This document shows, piece by piece, positions 49,205 to 58,700 of a DNA stretch of 64,000 bases. The position numbers and the translations under genes are program-made. Location of the stretch: assembly GCA_030019365.1 (NCBI GenBank), contig JASEFA010000003.1:309728-373727 (forward strand), given 5' to 3'. Source of the stretch: Bacillota bacterium (GTDB taxonomy: Bacteria > Bacillota > Sulfobacillia > JACIYH01). The notes beneath the pieces were generated by a model. The model made no database searches. It was not told the origin of the DNA and saw only the letters and a program-made list of their open reading frames with translations. How positions within the stretch are numbered: position 1 is the stretch's first letter; every line of letters begins with the position of its first letter.

Positions 49205-49749
49205 GGCTGGCCGCCCTCGCTGGCGGCGAAGATCCTGGCTGCAAACCCCTCGAGCGCTTCCCGGCAATCGCGCAGGCGGGCCTGTGCCTCTTCCGCTTTC
49301 CCCGCACCGAAGAGGTCGCGCTGCCCGATCCTGGCCAGCCAGCTTTCCAGCCGCTTCAGCCCCTCCTCGTTTTCCTCCAGTTCGGCGAAGGTGAAGTTGC
49401 GGCGCCCGGTCTCGTACCGTATCTCCTCCAGGAAGGCGGCGCACTGTTCCAGGAACTCGGCGTACTCGATGTCCCGTTCGGCTTTGAACCGCGCCACGAC
49501 CTTTTGCTCCTCGGTGCTCCCAGGCGCTTCCGCCAGCAACATCACACTTTCCCCGCCCGCCTCTTCGATTTCCCGGGCAACGGCAGCAAAGAGGCTGCGG
49601 TGGGCGGGGGATTCCGGCAGGACGCAGACGGAGTTCTGCAGGTAGACTGCACCTGCCCCCTTGAGCCGGCGCCAGATGGCCACCCGGTACCGGGATGGCT
49701 CAGGCGGTATCTTGTACACGAGCAGCAACCACCTTTGAGGCTCCGGCAC
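49201..49749 (-). CDS. ChrB-like regulatory protein (N-terminal ChrB domain)
   Basis: A 182-residue protein: QRWLLLVYKIPPEPSRYRVA, WRRLKGAGAVYLQNSVCVLP are hallmarks of the ChrB N-terminal domain, which in chromate-resistance operons senses chromate and controls chrA. A long helical part follows (ARFKAERDIEYAEFLEQCAA). It has no C-terminal ChrB enzyme-like domain, and its partner here is an MFS protein, not ChrA. A double palindrome overlaps its promoter. Confidence 0.85.
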   Translation of the reverse strand: MPEPQRWLLLVYKIPPEPSRYRVAIWRRLKGAGAVYLQNSVCVLPESPAHRSLFAAVAREIEEAGGESVMLLAEAPGSTEEQKVVARFKAERDIEYAEFLEQCAAFLEEIRYETGRRNFTFAELEENEEGLKRLESWLARIGQRDLFGAGKAEEAQARLRDCREALEGFAARIFAASEGGQP

Positions 49750-49761
49750 AGTTCACCTCCC

Positions 49762-49807
49762 GTAACGGCCGCTACATCAAGATAGCAGGTAACGGCCGTT
49801 ACGTCAA
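49762..49807 (-). promoter_or_regulatory. Promoter with two palindromic operators for the ChrB-like/MFS operon
   Basis: On the minus strand TTGACG (49807-49802), 17-base spacer, TATCTT (49784-49779). The spacer holds the perfect palindrome GTAACGGCCGTTAC (49789-49802). A second, one-mismatch copy GTAACGGCCGCTAC lies at 49762-49775 just after the -10. Centres are 27 bases apart. This is the expected geometry for a repressor, most simply the ChrB-like protein itself. Confidence 0.8.
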
Positions 49808-49828
49808 GTGCTCCACATGGTGAGGGCG

Positions 49829-49993
49829 GTGAAGGTGACCTTCGAAGCCAGGATCAGGGACGTCTCCCTGTACCCCCTTCTCGAGGCCTTCGCCGCCCTG
49901 TTTGGCTGTGTGGAACGGGCACTCTTCCGTGACCACTACGTGCGTGGCGAGCCCCTTTCCAGGATGGAAGAAGTCGTAACGTTCGTCGGCTGA
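49829..49993 (+). pseudogene. N-terminal remnant of a TnpB (IS200/IS605-type) transposon protein
   Basis: A 54-residue frame: VKVTFEARI ... AFAALFGCVERALFRDHYVR then GEPLSRMEEVV, matching the N-terminus of TnpB proteins (L-F-G-x-V-E-R-x-L-F). It stops where T-A-R-Q-F-N should follow; the nuclease domain and TnpA are absent. The next 200 bases hold repeats and a hairpin that may be the element's other end. Confidence 0.65.
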
Positions 49994-50024
49994 GCCGCCA
50001 GGAGAGGCGACGCGACCGCCACAT

Positions 50025-50120
50025 CCGGGGCCAGGGATTGCACGCGGAGACTAACGCTGCAGCCAGGGCCGGGGCCAGCAGGCGGGGGCGAGTGCCGCAC
50101 CCCGGGCCGGGGCCAGCAGG
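50025..50120 (+). repeat. Three copies of a CCGGGGCCAG repeat with hairpin
   Basis: CCGGGGCCAG begins at 50025, 50069 and 50107; the last two share 17 bases (GGGCCGGGGCCAGCAGG). The first and third continue into GGATTG. Hairpin GGTGGC-GAATA-GCCACC (50134-50150) follows. Possibly the decayed right end of the TnpB element; the unit spacing (44, 38) is irregular. Confidence 0.5.
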
Positions 50121-50211
50121 GATTGAACCGGCTGGTGGCGAATAGCCACCGCATTATTATGTAGGCCCCATCATACCGAGTGGGCCGCCAGGGGCTGGTG
50201 GGGGGAGAGGG

Positions 50212-51480
50212 ATGCGGATCGGGTTCCTGGGCCTGGGGACCGTGGGCCAGGCCGTGGTGCGGTTGCTCCATGAGGAGGGGGAACGGCTGGGCGCCGCCGG
50301 TTGGGCACTGGAACCCGTGCGGGCGCTGGTACGGGATGCTGCCCGCCCCCGGGCGGTGCCGGTGGACCTGGATCTCACCGCCGATCCGGCCCGCGTGGTG
50401 GAAGATCCCGCCATCGATCTGGTGGTGGAGGTGATGGGCGGGGTGGAGCCCGCCACCTCTTACATGCTGCGAGCGCTGCGGGCGGGTAAGCCGGTGGTCA
50501 CCGCTAACAAGGAGGCCATCGCCCACCGGGGCAAGGACCTGCTGGAGGCGGCGGCAGAGGTGGGTGTACCCCTGCGGTTCGAGGCCTGCGTGGCCGCTGC
50601 CATCCCTATCGTCCGTGCCTTGAAGGACTCCCTGGCCGGAGATCGGATCACCGAGATCGCCGGCATCGTCAACGGCACGTCCAACTACGTGCTGGGGCTG
50701 ATGGAACAGGGCTGCGACCTGAAGGTGGCGGTGAGGATGGCCCAGGAGCGCGGCTATGCCGAGCCCGATCCCACCCGGGACCTGGACGGCTCCGATGCCG
50801 CCTGCAAGCTGGCCATCCTGGCCTCCATCGCCTTCTCCGCCCGGGTGCGGCCCGAGCAGGTGGGCACCCATGGCATCCAGATGGTGAGCAGGGAGGATCT
50901 GCGCTGGGGGCGGGAGATGGGGTATCGCCTCAAGCTGCTGGCTCTGGCCCGGCGCGCGGAAGCGGGGATCGAGGCCCACGTGCGGCCCACTTTCCTGCCT
51001 GTCTCCCATCCCCTGGCCGGCGTGGGCGGGGTGACCAATGCCCTCCTGGTGCGCGGGGAGAGGTGCGGGGACCTGGTGTTCCAGGGGCCGGGGGCCGGCG
51101 GCGACGCTACCGCCACGGCGGTGGTGGGTGACATGCTGGAGATCGCCCGCCGCGCCGCGGTGGGGGCCCGGGATGGTGCCTACTGCACCTGCCGGGAGCA
51201 GGTGGAGGTGGTTCCCCCCCGCCGATGCGTGACGGGTGCCTACCTGCACCTGGAGGTGGCCGATCGCCCGGGCGTGCTCGCCCAGGTGGCGGGCTGCCTG
51301 GCCGCCCACCAGGTGAGCATCGCCGAGGCCCTGCAGAAGGCGCGCGGGGAGGGTCCGGTGCCGGTGCTGTTCATCACCCACGCTTCGCCCTGGGGACCAC
51401 TGGAGGCGGCGGTGGAAGAAATCGGCCGGCTCCCGGTGGTGGCGCAGGTGGCGGGCCTCATGGCCGTCCTGGGAAGATGA
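50212..51480 (+). CDS. hom: Homoserine dehydrogenase
   Basis: A 422-residue enzyme: NAD(P) domain (RIGFLGLGTVGQAVVRLLHE), catalytic domain (PVVTANKEAIAHRGKDLLEA, EIAGIVNGTSNYVLGLMEQG, EPDPTRDLDGSDAACKLAIL) and C-terminal ACT domain (HLEVADRPGVLAQVAGCLAA) for threonine feedback. Reduces aspartate semialdehyde to homoserine. ATG after GGGGGGAGAGGG. First of hom-thrC-thrB-lysC. Confidence 0.95.
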   Translation: MRIGFLGLGTVGQAVVRLLHEEGERLGAAGWALEPVRALVRDAARPRAVPVDLDLTADPARVVEDPAIDLVVEVMGGVEPATSYMLRALRAGKPVVTANKEAIAHRGKDLLEAAAEVGVPLRFEACVAAAIPIVRALKDSLAGDRITEIAGIVNGTSNYVLGLMEQGCDLKVAVRMAQERGYAEPDPTRDLDGSDAACKLAILASIAFSARVRPEQVGTHGIQMVSREDLRWGREMGYRLKLLALARRAEAGIEAHVRPTFLPVSHPLAGVGGVTNALLVRGERCGDLVFQGPGAGGDATATAVVGDMLEIARRAAVGARDGAYCTCREQVEVVPPRRCVTGAYLHLEVADRPGVLAQVAGCLAAHQVSIAEALQKARGEGPVPVLFITHASPWGPLEAAVEEIGRLPVVAQVAGLMAVLGR

Positions 51481-51524
51481 GCAGCGAGGCCCGGCGGAAA
51501 TGGATAGACGGAGTTGAAGGAGCC

Positions 51525-52685
51525 ATGACCAACAGGGGACTGATTGCGCGTTATAGCGAGTTCCTGCCGGTGGGACCGGCTACGCCCGTCGTTACGCTGG
51601 GCGAGGGGGATACCCCCCTCATCCCTTCGCGGGAACTCGGCCCGCGCTGGGGCCTCGACCTCTATTTCAAGTACGAGGGGGCCAACCCCACCGGGTCCTT
51701 CAAGGACCGCGGGATGACGGTGGCGGTGAGCCTGGCGGTGGAGGGCGGTGCCCATGCGGTCATCTGCGCCTCCACCGGCAACACGGCGGCATCGGCCGCT
51801 GCTTACGCCGCACGGGCGGGCCTGGCCTGCCTGGTGGTGCTGCCGCGGGGGGCCGTGGCCCGGGGCAAGCTGGCCCAGGCCCTGGCCCACGGGGCGAAGG
51901 TACTCGAGATCGAGGGGGATTTCGATGCCGCCCTGGCGGCAGTTCGGGAACTGGCCACCACCCTCCCCGTCACCCTGGTGAACTCGGTGAACCCCCACCG
52001 CATCGAGGGGCAGAAGACGGGGGCCTTCGAGATCTGCGATTCCCTCGGGGACGCCCCGGCTTACCTGGCCATCCCGGTGGGCAACGCCGGCAACATCACC
52101 GCCTACTGGAAGGGGTTCCGGGAGTACCGCGACGCGGGGAGGTGTGCGCGCCTGCCCCGTATGCTGGGCTTCCAGGCGGCCGGGGCGGCACCGCTGGTGG
52201 AGGGTCGCCCGGTGCCCAATCCGCGTACGGTGGCCACCGCCATCCGCATCGGCAACCCGGCGAGCTGGCAGGGCGCCGTGGAGGCGGTGGCCGGGTCGGG
52301 GGGCCTGTTCGAGAAGGTGCAGGACGGGGAGATCATGGCCGCTTACCGGCTGCTGGCCTCGCGGGAGGGGATCTTCGCCGAGCCCGCCTCCTGCGCTTCC
52401 GTGGCGGGCGTGGCCCAGCTGGCCGGGCGGGGTTTCTTCGGCCCGGGGGATCGGGCGGTGTGCGTGCTCACCGGCCACGGCCTCAAGGACCCCGACTCGG
52501 CCGCGGCCGGCGCGCAGGCCGGGGGGCCGCAGGGGCCGGGCGTCCCCGTGCTGCCCGCTCGGGTAGATGCCCTGGCGGAGGCCATCCGCGCCGCGCTGGC
52601 CGGCGGCGGGCAGGGTGCCGCCATGGGTGGGGCCACGGGTGGGCGGGCGCACCGGTCAGCGGATGGGGCGATGGCGGAGGGGTGA
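51525..52685 (+). CDS. thrC: Threonine synthase
   Basis: A 386-residue PLP enzyme: VVTLGEGDTPLIPSRELG, YEGANPTGSFKDRGMTVAVS (PLP Lys in SFKDRG), CASTGNTAASAAAYAARAGL, IPVGNAGNITAYWKG. Converts phosphohomoserine to threonine. A Gly/Ala-rich tail of about 35 residues extends past the fold. Sits 44 bases after hom. Confidence 0.95.
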   Translation: MTNRGLIARYSEFLPVGPATPVVTLGEGDTPLIPSRELGPRWGLDLYFKYEGANPTGSFKDRGMTVAVSLAVEGGAHAVICASTGNTAASAAAYAARAGLACLVVLPRGAVARGKLAQALAHGAKVLEIEGDFDAALAAVRELATTLPVTLVNSVNPHRIEGQKTGAFEICDSLGDAPAYLAIPVGNAGNITAYWKGFREYRDAGRCARLPRMLGFQAAGAAPLVEGRPVPNPRTVATAIRIGNPASWQGAVEAVAGSGGLFEKVQDGEIMAAYRLLASREGIFAEPASCASVAGVAQLAGRGFFGPGDRAVCVLTGHGLKDPDSAAAGAQAGGPQGPGVPVLPARVDALAEAIRAALAGGGQGAAMGGATGGRAHRSADGAMAEG

Positions 52686-52690
52686 GGGGC

Positions 52691-53599
52691 GTGGTCGGGC
52701 GGGTGCGGGTGTCCGTACCGGCAAGCGTGGCCAACCTGGGCCCCGGATTCGACACCCTGGGCCTGGCCCTGGACCTCTTCAACGTGGTCGAGGTCGAGAC
52801 CGGTGGGGGCGATGTCCGGGTAGACATGGTGGGCGAGGCCCGCCACCTCCCTCTGGCGGACAACCTGGTCCTGCGTGCTATTCGGCACGCCTTCGCCGCG
52901 GCGGGATCGGCCCTGCCTCCCCTGTCCCTGCGGCTGACCAACCGCATCCCGGCGGGATGCGGGATGGGTTCGTCGGCGGCGGCCATCGTGGCGGGGGTGG
53001 TGGTGGCCAACTCCCTCCTGGGCGAGCCCTGGCCGCCCGAGGGGCTCCTGGCCCTGGCCACCGAACTGGAGGGACACCCTGACAACGTGGCCCCTGCCCT
53101 CTGGGGTGGCCTGGTGGTGAGTTGCCTCAGCCCGGAGGGTGTCCGCTGGGTGCGGCTGGAGGCCCCCTCGGAACTGCAGGCCGTCCTGGTCATCCCGGAG
53201 ATCGAGGTGCCCACCAGGGAGGCCCGCCGGGTGCTACCGGAAACTGTTCCCTTCCGGGACGCCGTGTTCAACGTGGGCCGGGTCGCCCTGCTGGTGGCTG
53301 CGTTGTCGGGGAGGCGGTACGACCTCCTGCGGGAGGCCATGCGCGACCGCCTCCATCAGCCCTACCGGGCACCGCTGGTGCCCGGGCTGGAGGACGGCCT
53401 GCGGGCGGCGGAGCGGGCGGGCGCCCTGGGAGCGGCCCTCAGCGGGGCCGGTCCCGGCCTCTTGGCCTTTGCCGTGGGGGACTACCGCCCCATAGTGGAA
53501 GCGGTGCAGGCGGCCCTGGCCCGCCATGGGCTGTCCAGTGCCTGGATGGTGGCCCGCCCCACCGATTGGGGCGCCCTGGCCACCGTCCGCTGCCGCTGA
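52691..53599 (+). CDS. thrB: Homoserine kinase
   Basis: A 302-residue GHMP kinase: VRVSVPASVANLGPGFDTLG, ATP loop RIPAGCGMGSSAAAIVAGVV, and GALGAALSGAGPGLLAFA. Phosphorylates homoserine. GTG 52691, five bases after thrC. Confidence 0.95.
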   Translation: MVGRVRVSVPASVANLGPGFDTLGLALDLFNVVEVETGGGDVRVDMVGEARHLPLADNLVLRAIRHAFAAAGSALPPLSLRLTNRIPAGCGMGSSAAAIVAGVVVANSLLGEPWPPEGLLALATELEGHPDNVAPALWGGLVVSCLSPEGVRWVRLEAPSELQAVLVIPEIEVPTREARRVLPETVPFRDAVFNVGRVALLVAALSGRRYDLLREAMRDRLHQPYRAPLVPGLEDGLRAAERAGALGAALSGAGPGLLAFAVGDYRPIVEAVQAALARHGLSSAWMVARPTDWGALATVRCR

Positions 53600-53627
53600 T
53601 GCCGGGTAGGACGAGGGGGACTTCGGG

Positions 53628-54845
53628 TTGGCGGTGGTAGTGCAGAAGTACGGCGGTACATCGGTGGCGGACATCGCGCGCATCCGCCACGTGGCTGCCC
53701 GCCTGGCGCGGGCGCGGGACGAGGGTCACGACGTGGTGGCGGTGGTATCGGCCATGGGTGACGCCACCGACGAGTTGCTGGAGATGGCGCGGCAGTTGAC
53801 CGAGCGTCCCTCCCGGCGGGAGCTGGACATGTTGCTGGCCACCGGCGAGCAGGTCTCCAGCGCCCTGCTGGCCCTGGCGGTCAACTCTCTGGGATATCGG
53901 GCCGTCGCCCTCACCGGTGCCCAGGGGGGGATCATCACCGACGGGGGATTCACCCGCGCTCGCATCCTGAGGGTAGATCCCGCCCGCATCCGCGAGGAGC
54001 TGGCCCGTGGCAATATCGTGGTGGTGGCCGGGTTCCAGGGAGTCGGCCCGGGCGACGACATCACCACCCTGGGCCGGGGCGGGTCCGACGCCACTGCAGT
54101 GGCGCTGGCCGCCGCCCTGGGAGCGCCGGTATGCGACATCTGTACCGATGTAGACGGCGTCTATACCGCCGACCCCCGTGTGGTGCGCCACGCCCGCAAG
54201 CTCCCCGTGATCTCCTACGAGGAAATGATGGAGCTGGCCTACGTGGGTGCCCGCGTGCTGCAGGCGCGGGCCGTGGAAATCGCCAGCCAGCAGCGGGTGT
54301 TCATCCACCTTCGCTCCAGCTTCTCGGACGAACCCGGTACTCTGGTGAAGGAGGTCCCGGCCGTGGAAAACGCAAGACCGGTGGTGGGCGTGGTGCATGA
54401 CCCAGACGTGGCCCGCGTCACCATCCTCTCGGTTCCCGACCGGCCCGGGGTGGCTCACCGCATCTTCAGCGCCCTGGCCGAAGCGGGCATCAACGTGGAC
54501 ATGATCGTGCAGAGTACCCGCCACGAAGCGTCCACTGATGTCCTCTTCACGGTGGCCCGCTCCGACCTCATGCAGGCTATGGAGATCGTGCAGGCGGTGG
54601 GCCGGGAACTGGGGGCGGGCGGCTGCGTCTACGATGCCGGTGTGGGGAAGGTGTCCATCGTGGGGTCGGGAATGGCTACCCACCCCGGGGTGGCGGCCCG
54701 CATGTTCGGGGCCCTGGCCCGGAATGGCATCAACATCCAGGTCATATCCACTTCGGAGATCCGGATCTCCTGCCTGATCGACGCCGCCGACATGGAGCGG
54801 GCGGTGACCGCCCTCCATCACGAATTCGAACTCGGCCTCGCCTGA
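53628..54845 (+). CDS. lysC: Aspartate kinase
   Basis: A 405-residue kinase: VVVQKYGGTSVADIARIRHV, VVAVVSAMGDATDELLEMAR, TLGRGGSDATAVALAAALGA, followed by two ACT domains (VSIVGSGMATHPGVAARMFG). Commits aspartate to lysine/threonine/methionine. TTG start with GAGGGGGAC site. Last gene of the threonine operon. Confidence 0.95.
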   Translation: MAVVVQKYGGTSVADIARIRHVAARLARARDEGHDVVAVVSAMGDATDELLEMARQLTERPSRRELDMLLATGEQVSSALLALAVNSLGYRAVALTGAQGGIITDGGFTRARILRVDPARIREELARGNIVVVAGFQGVGPGDDITTLGRGGSDATAVALAAALGAPVCDICTDVDGVYTADPRVVRHARKLPVISYEEMMELAYVGARVLQARAVEIASQQRVFIHLRSSFSDEPGTLVKEVPAVENARPVVGVVHDPDVARVTILSVPDRPGVAHRIFSALAEAGINVDMIVQSTRHEASTDVLFTVARSDLMQAMEIVQAVGRELGAGGCVYDAGVGKVSIVGSGMATHPGVAARMFGALARNGINIQVISTSEIRISCLIDAADMERAVTALHHEFELGLA

Positions 54846-54946
54846 CCCCTTGGGTGAGCCGGCATCACCGTGTGGCGCCCACCCTAGCCTCATCCAACCC
54901 GGGTTACGGCAAGTAGGGGGTTAGTACACTGAGTCTCTTCGGGATC

Positions 54947-55690
54947 ATGCTGAGCTCATTCCTGGTCGGGCTGTCGGGGGCCCTCATGCCGGGGCCGCTC
55001 ACCACCCTGGCCATGGAGCAATCGAGCCGCCGGGGGGCCGGTGCCGGCCTGGCGGTGGCGCTGGGGCACAGCCTGCTGGAACTGGTGACGGTCATAGCCC
55101 TGGCCCTGGGACTGGGGCAGGTGCTGGGCCAGCCCGCGGTGGCGGGCGGAGTTGGCCTGGTAGGGGCCGTGGTGCTCGCCTGGATGGGCTGGGGCACCGT
55201 CAGGAGCGCCCCGGCCGTCGCCGCCGCCTCGGTGGGCCTTTCCGCCAAGGCTTCCGTCACTACGGCGGCGCCTGCCCCCCCGGAGACGCGTCAGCCCGCG
55301 GGTCAGCCCCGTCGCCTACTGGCAGTGCCAGGCGAAGTGATGGCTCTTCCGGCGGGGGCGATGGCGAAGGGGATAGTGGTCAGCCTGGCCAACCCCTACT
55401 GGTCGCTGTGGTGGGCCACCATCGGTACCACCTACCTGGGGCTGTGGGGCGGTACGCGACCGGCCAGCCTGGCCGCCTTTTACCTGGGTCACATATCTTC
55501 GGATATCCTCTGGCTGGGCCTGCTCTCGCTGGGGGTGGCCCGGGGCGTACGCTACCTGTCCGCCAGGGCCTACCGGGACGTACTGGTGGTCCTGGGGGTC
55601 TTCCTCATCGCCCTGGCTGTCGTTTGTCTTTGCGCGGCGATCAGGCTACTCGGGCCGCTCGCCTGCCGGGTGCAGTGCAGGCCAGTTTAG
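54947..55690 (+). CDS. LysE/RhtB-family amino-acid exporter
   Basis: A 247-residue protein with six helices: FLVGLSGALMPGPLTTLAME (G-x-x-P-G-P motif), GHSLLELVTVIALALGLGQV, VSLANPYWSLWWATIG. A variable cytosolic loop holds Pro/Ala-rich sequence. Its place after the threonine genes suggests threonine or homoserine efflux. The ribosome site AGGGGG lies 27 bases before the ATG, so an upstream CTG (54929) may be the true start. Confidence 0.82.
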   Translation: MLSSFLVGLSGALMPGPLTTLAMEQSSRRGAGAGLAVALGHSLLELVTVIALALGLGQVLGQPAVAGGVGLVGAVVLAWMGWGTVRSAPAVAAASVGLSAKASVTTAAPAPPETRQPAGQPRRLLAVPGEVMALPAGAMAKGIVVSLANPYWSLWWATIGTTYLGLWGGTRPASLAAFYLGHISSDILWLGLLSLGVARGVRYLSARAYRDVLVVLGVFLIALAVVCLCAAIRLLGPLACRVQCRPV

Positions 55691-55740
55691 CTATACTGGT
55701 AAGCCTTAGCCCGGGTATCCTGCCAAACAGCGTTCCCTGA

Positions 55741-58700
55741 TCAACCGCTTGACAAGTTCGGCCTCCGGCTTTCGGCGAAGAGGCCGGTGAGCATGGCCGC
55801 CAGCTGGTCCTTGTGGTAGCCGGGCAGGGTGATGGCGGCAGCCGGGCACTCGGCGGCGCAGGTGCCGCAACCCCGGCACTGCACGGGGTCGATCTGGGCC
55901 ACGTTGCGCTGGTTGATGAAGGGCACCCGGTAGGGGCAGACCCGTACGCAGGTCAGGCAGGCGGCGCACTTGTCCTCGGTGACGGTGGCCACGATGCCAC
56001 CGGCCAGCAACTCTTCCTTCGCCAGGAGCGAGGCAGCCCGTGCTGCGGCACCCTGGGCCTGGAAGATGGTCTCCGAGATGGCCTTGGGAGCGTGGGCGGC
56101 ACCGCACACGTAGATACCGTTGGAGGGCAGGTCCATGGGGCTCATCTTGGGGTGCAGTTCCAGGAAGAAGCCGTGCTCATCGAGGGGGACTTTGAGCAGG
56201 GAAGCGAGGTGCGCCACCCCGTCGGCGGGCACGGCCGCCGTGGAGAGGACCACCAGGTCGGGGTGGACGGTGATGCGGCGGCCGCTCTGCACGTCGGTGG
56301 CGGCGAGCAGGAGGTCGCCTGCACCGGTGATGCCGACCCGCGGCGGCTCCTCGGCCCGGTAACGCAGGAAGGACACGCCGCGGCGGCGGGCTTCCCGGTA
56401 GTACAGCTCGCGGGTGCCATAGGTGCGCATGTCACGGTAGAGCACGATGACCTGGGCGTCGGGGTTCAGTTCCTTGATGCGCAGGGCGTTCTTCACCGTC
56501 TGGGAGCAGCACGTGCGGCTGCAGTACTGCCTGCCCGTGGTGCGGGAGCCCACGCAGCCGATAAAGGCCAGCGTACCCAGGCCCCGGACCTGCTCGGGCC
56601 GGGACGCCAGCAGTTCCTCGAACTCCAGCCGGGTGAGCACACGGGGATCCTCCCCGTACAGGTACTCGGTGGGACGGTACTCCTCGGTGCCCGTGGCCAG
56701 GATGAGGGCGCCGTGCTCGAACTCCCTGGTCGAGCCGTCGGGCAGGCGGATCAGGCTGCGGTAGTGACCGGCGTGGCCGGAGAACTCCAGGAGGTGGCTG
56801 CCGGTGAAGACCTCGATGTGGGGATTCTCCGTCACGCGCCGGCGCAGGTCGGCCAGGATGGGGGCCACCGGCCCAGTTTCCAGGGTGGAGTGCAGGCGCC
56901 GCAACATGCCGCCCAGCTCGGGCTGCCGTTCCACCAGGTAAGTGTGGAATCCCTGGTCGGCCAGGGAGAGGGCGGCCTGCATCCCCGCCAGCCCGCCGCC
57001 CGCCACCAGGGCGCGCGGGATCACCGGTACCGTGAAGAGGGTGAGGGGCTCGGCCCGCGCCACCTTGGCCACCGCCATGCGCACCAGGTCGGTGGCCTTG
57101 GCGGTGGCCGCCGCGGGGTCGTCCCGGTGCACCCAGGAGCACTGCTCGCGGATGTTGGCCATCTCGAACAGGAAGGGGTTGAGGCCGGCCTCGCGCAGGG
57201 TCTCCTGGAAGAGGGAGCGGTGGGTGCGGATGGTGCAGGAAGCCACCACCACCCGGTTCAGCCCCTTCTCGGCGATGAGCTCGCGGATGCGGCCCAGGTG
57301 TGCCTGCGAGCACGCGTACATGGTGGCCTCGGCGTGCACTACCTCCGGCAGGGTGGCGGCGGCCCGGGCCACCTCCTCCACATCCACCACCGAGGCGATG
57401 TTGGTGCCGCAGTGGCAGACGAACACCCCCACCCGGGGCGGCTGCCCGGTCACCGGGAGGGGGGGCGGGTATTCCTTCTTCCTGATCATCTGGCCGCGGG
57501 CATCCCGGAGCAGGGCGCCGGCCTGCGCGGCCGCGGCGCTGGCCATCATCACCGACTCGGGGATGTCGCGGGGAGCGGTGAAGCCACCCACGGCAAACAC
57601 TCCCTCCCTGCTGGTCTTGACGGGGGCCAGGGGATCGACGGCGGCAAAGCCGTGGCGGTCGAGGGCGATGCCGGCGGCCCGGGCCAGCTCCCCTGCGGCG
57701 GCCGGGGGCCTGGCGGCGGTGGCCAGCACCACCAGGTCGAACTCCTCCTGGTGCAGGCGGCCGTCCAGCCAGTACCTGATCACCAGGTTGCCGGTGGTGG
57801 GATCTTCCTTGAGGGTGGAGATCATGGTGGGCAGGTAGCGCACGCCCCGCTCCTGGGCCGAGAGCAGGTACTTGTCGAAACCCTTGCCCACGGCCCGCAG
57901 GTCGCCGTAAAAGACGGTGATCTCGGTGTCGGGGTGGTGATCCTTCACCATGATGGCCTGCTTGGTGGCGTACATGCAGCACACCGAGGAGCAGTAGGGG
58001 GCGTGGTTGTCGTCCCGCGAGCCGGCGCACTGGATGAAGGCCACCCGGTGCGGCGCCTTGCCGTCGGAGGGCCGCTCCACGTGGCCGCCGGTGGGACCGG
58101 TGGCGGAGAGCAGCCGCTCCAGCTCCTGGCCGCTGACCACATTGCGGTAGATGCCGTGGCCATACGCGGGAACGGTGGCGGCGTCGATGAGGTCGAATCC
58201 CGGGGCCAGCACCACCGCGCCCACCTTCAGCTCCACGGTGGCGGGTCCGTCGCCGTGGCGGACGGCCTGCTTCTGGCAGGCCGATTCGCACTGCAGGCAC
58301 TCCGAGCAGATCCCGCAGTCCAGGCAGCGGGAGGCCTCCCGGCGGGCCTCCTCTTCGGTGTAGGGGAGCACCACCTCCGCGAAGCTCCTCACCCGCGAGG
58401 CGGGAGCCAGCTTGCGCGGGTGCACCCGGCGCTGGCGGGGCACGCCGGAGGTGTCGAATTCGAGGTGCGCGATCTCCTCCAGGAGGGGACGCGCGCTGCG
58501 CCCGGCCCGCAGGTCCTCCCCCTGCAGGAAGCGGTGGATGGACTCCGCCGCCTCCCGGCCGGCGGCCATGGCCTCGATCACGGTGGCGGGGCCGGTGACG
58601 GCGTCCCCGCCCGCGAACACGCCCGGCAGGTTGGTGGCCAGGGTGACCGGATCCACCACCAGGGTACCCACCGGGGTGCGGATGAGGCCGGAGTCGGCCA

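Noticed and set aside
50025..50125. CRISPR-like repeats ending in GGGATTGAAC
   Set aside because: There are only three unequal units with spacing 44 and 38, the repeats are only about 10-17 bases long, and there is no cas gene.
49994..50211. T-box or other amino-acid riboswitch before hom
   Set aside because: No T-box sequence (AGGGTGGNACCGCG) or threonine specifier structure was seen; only hairpins of unknown role.
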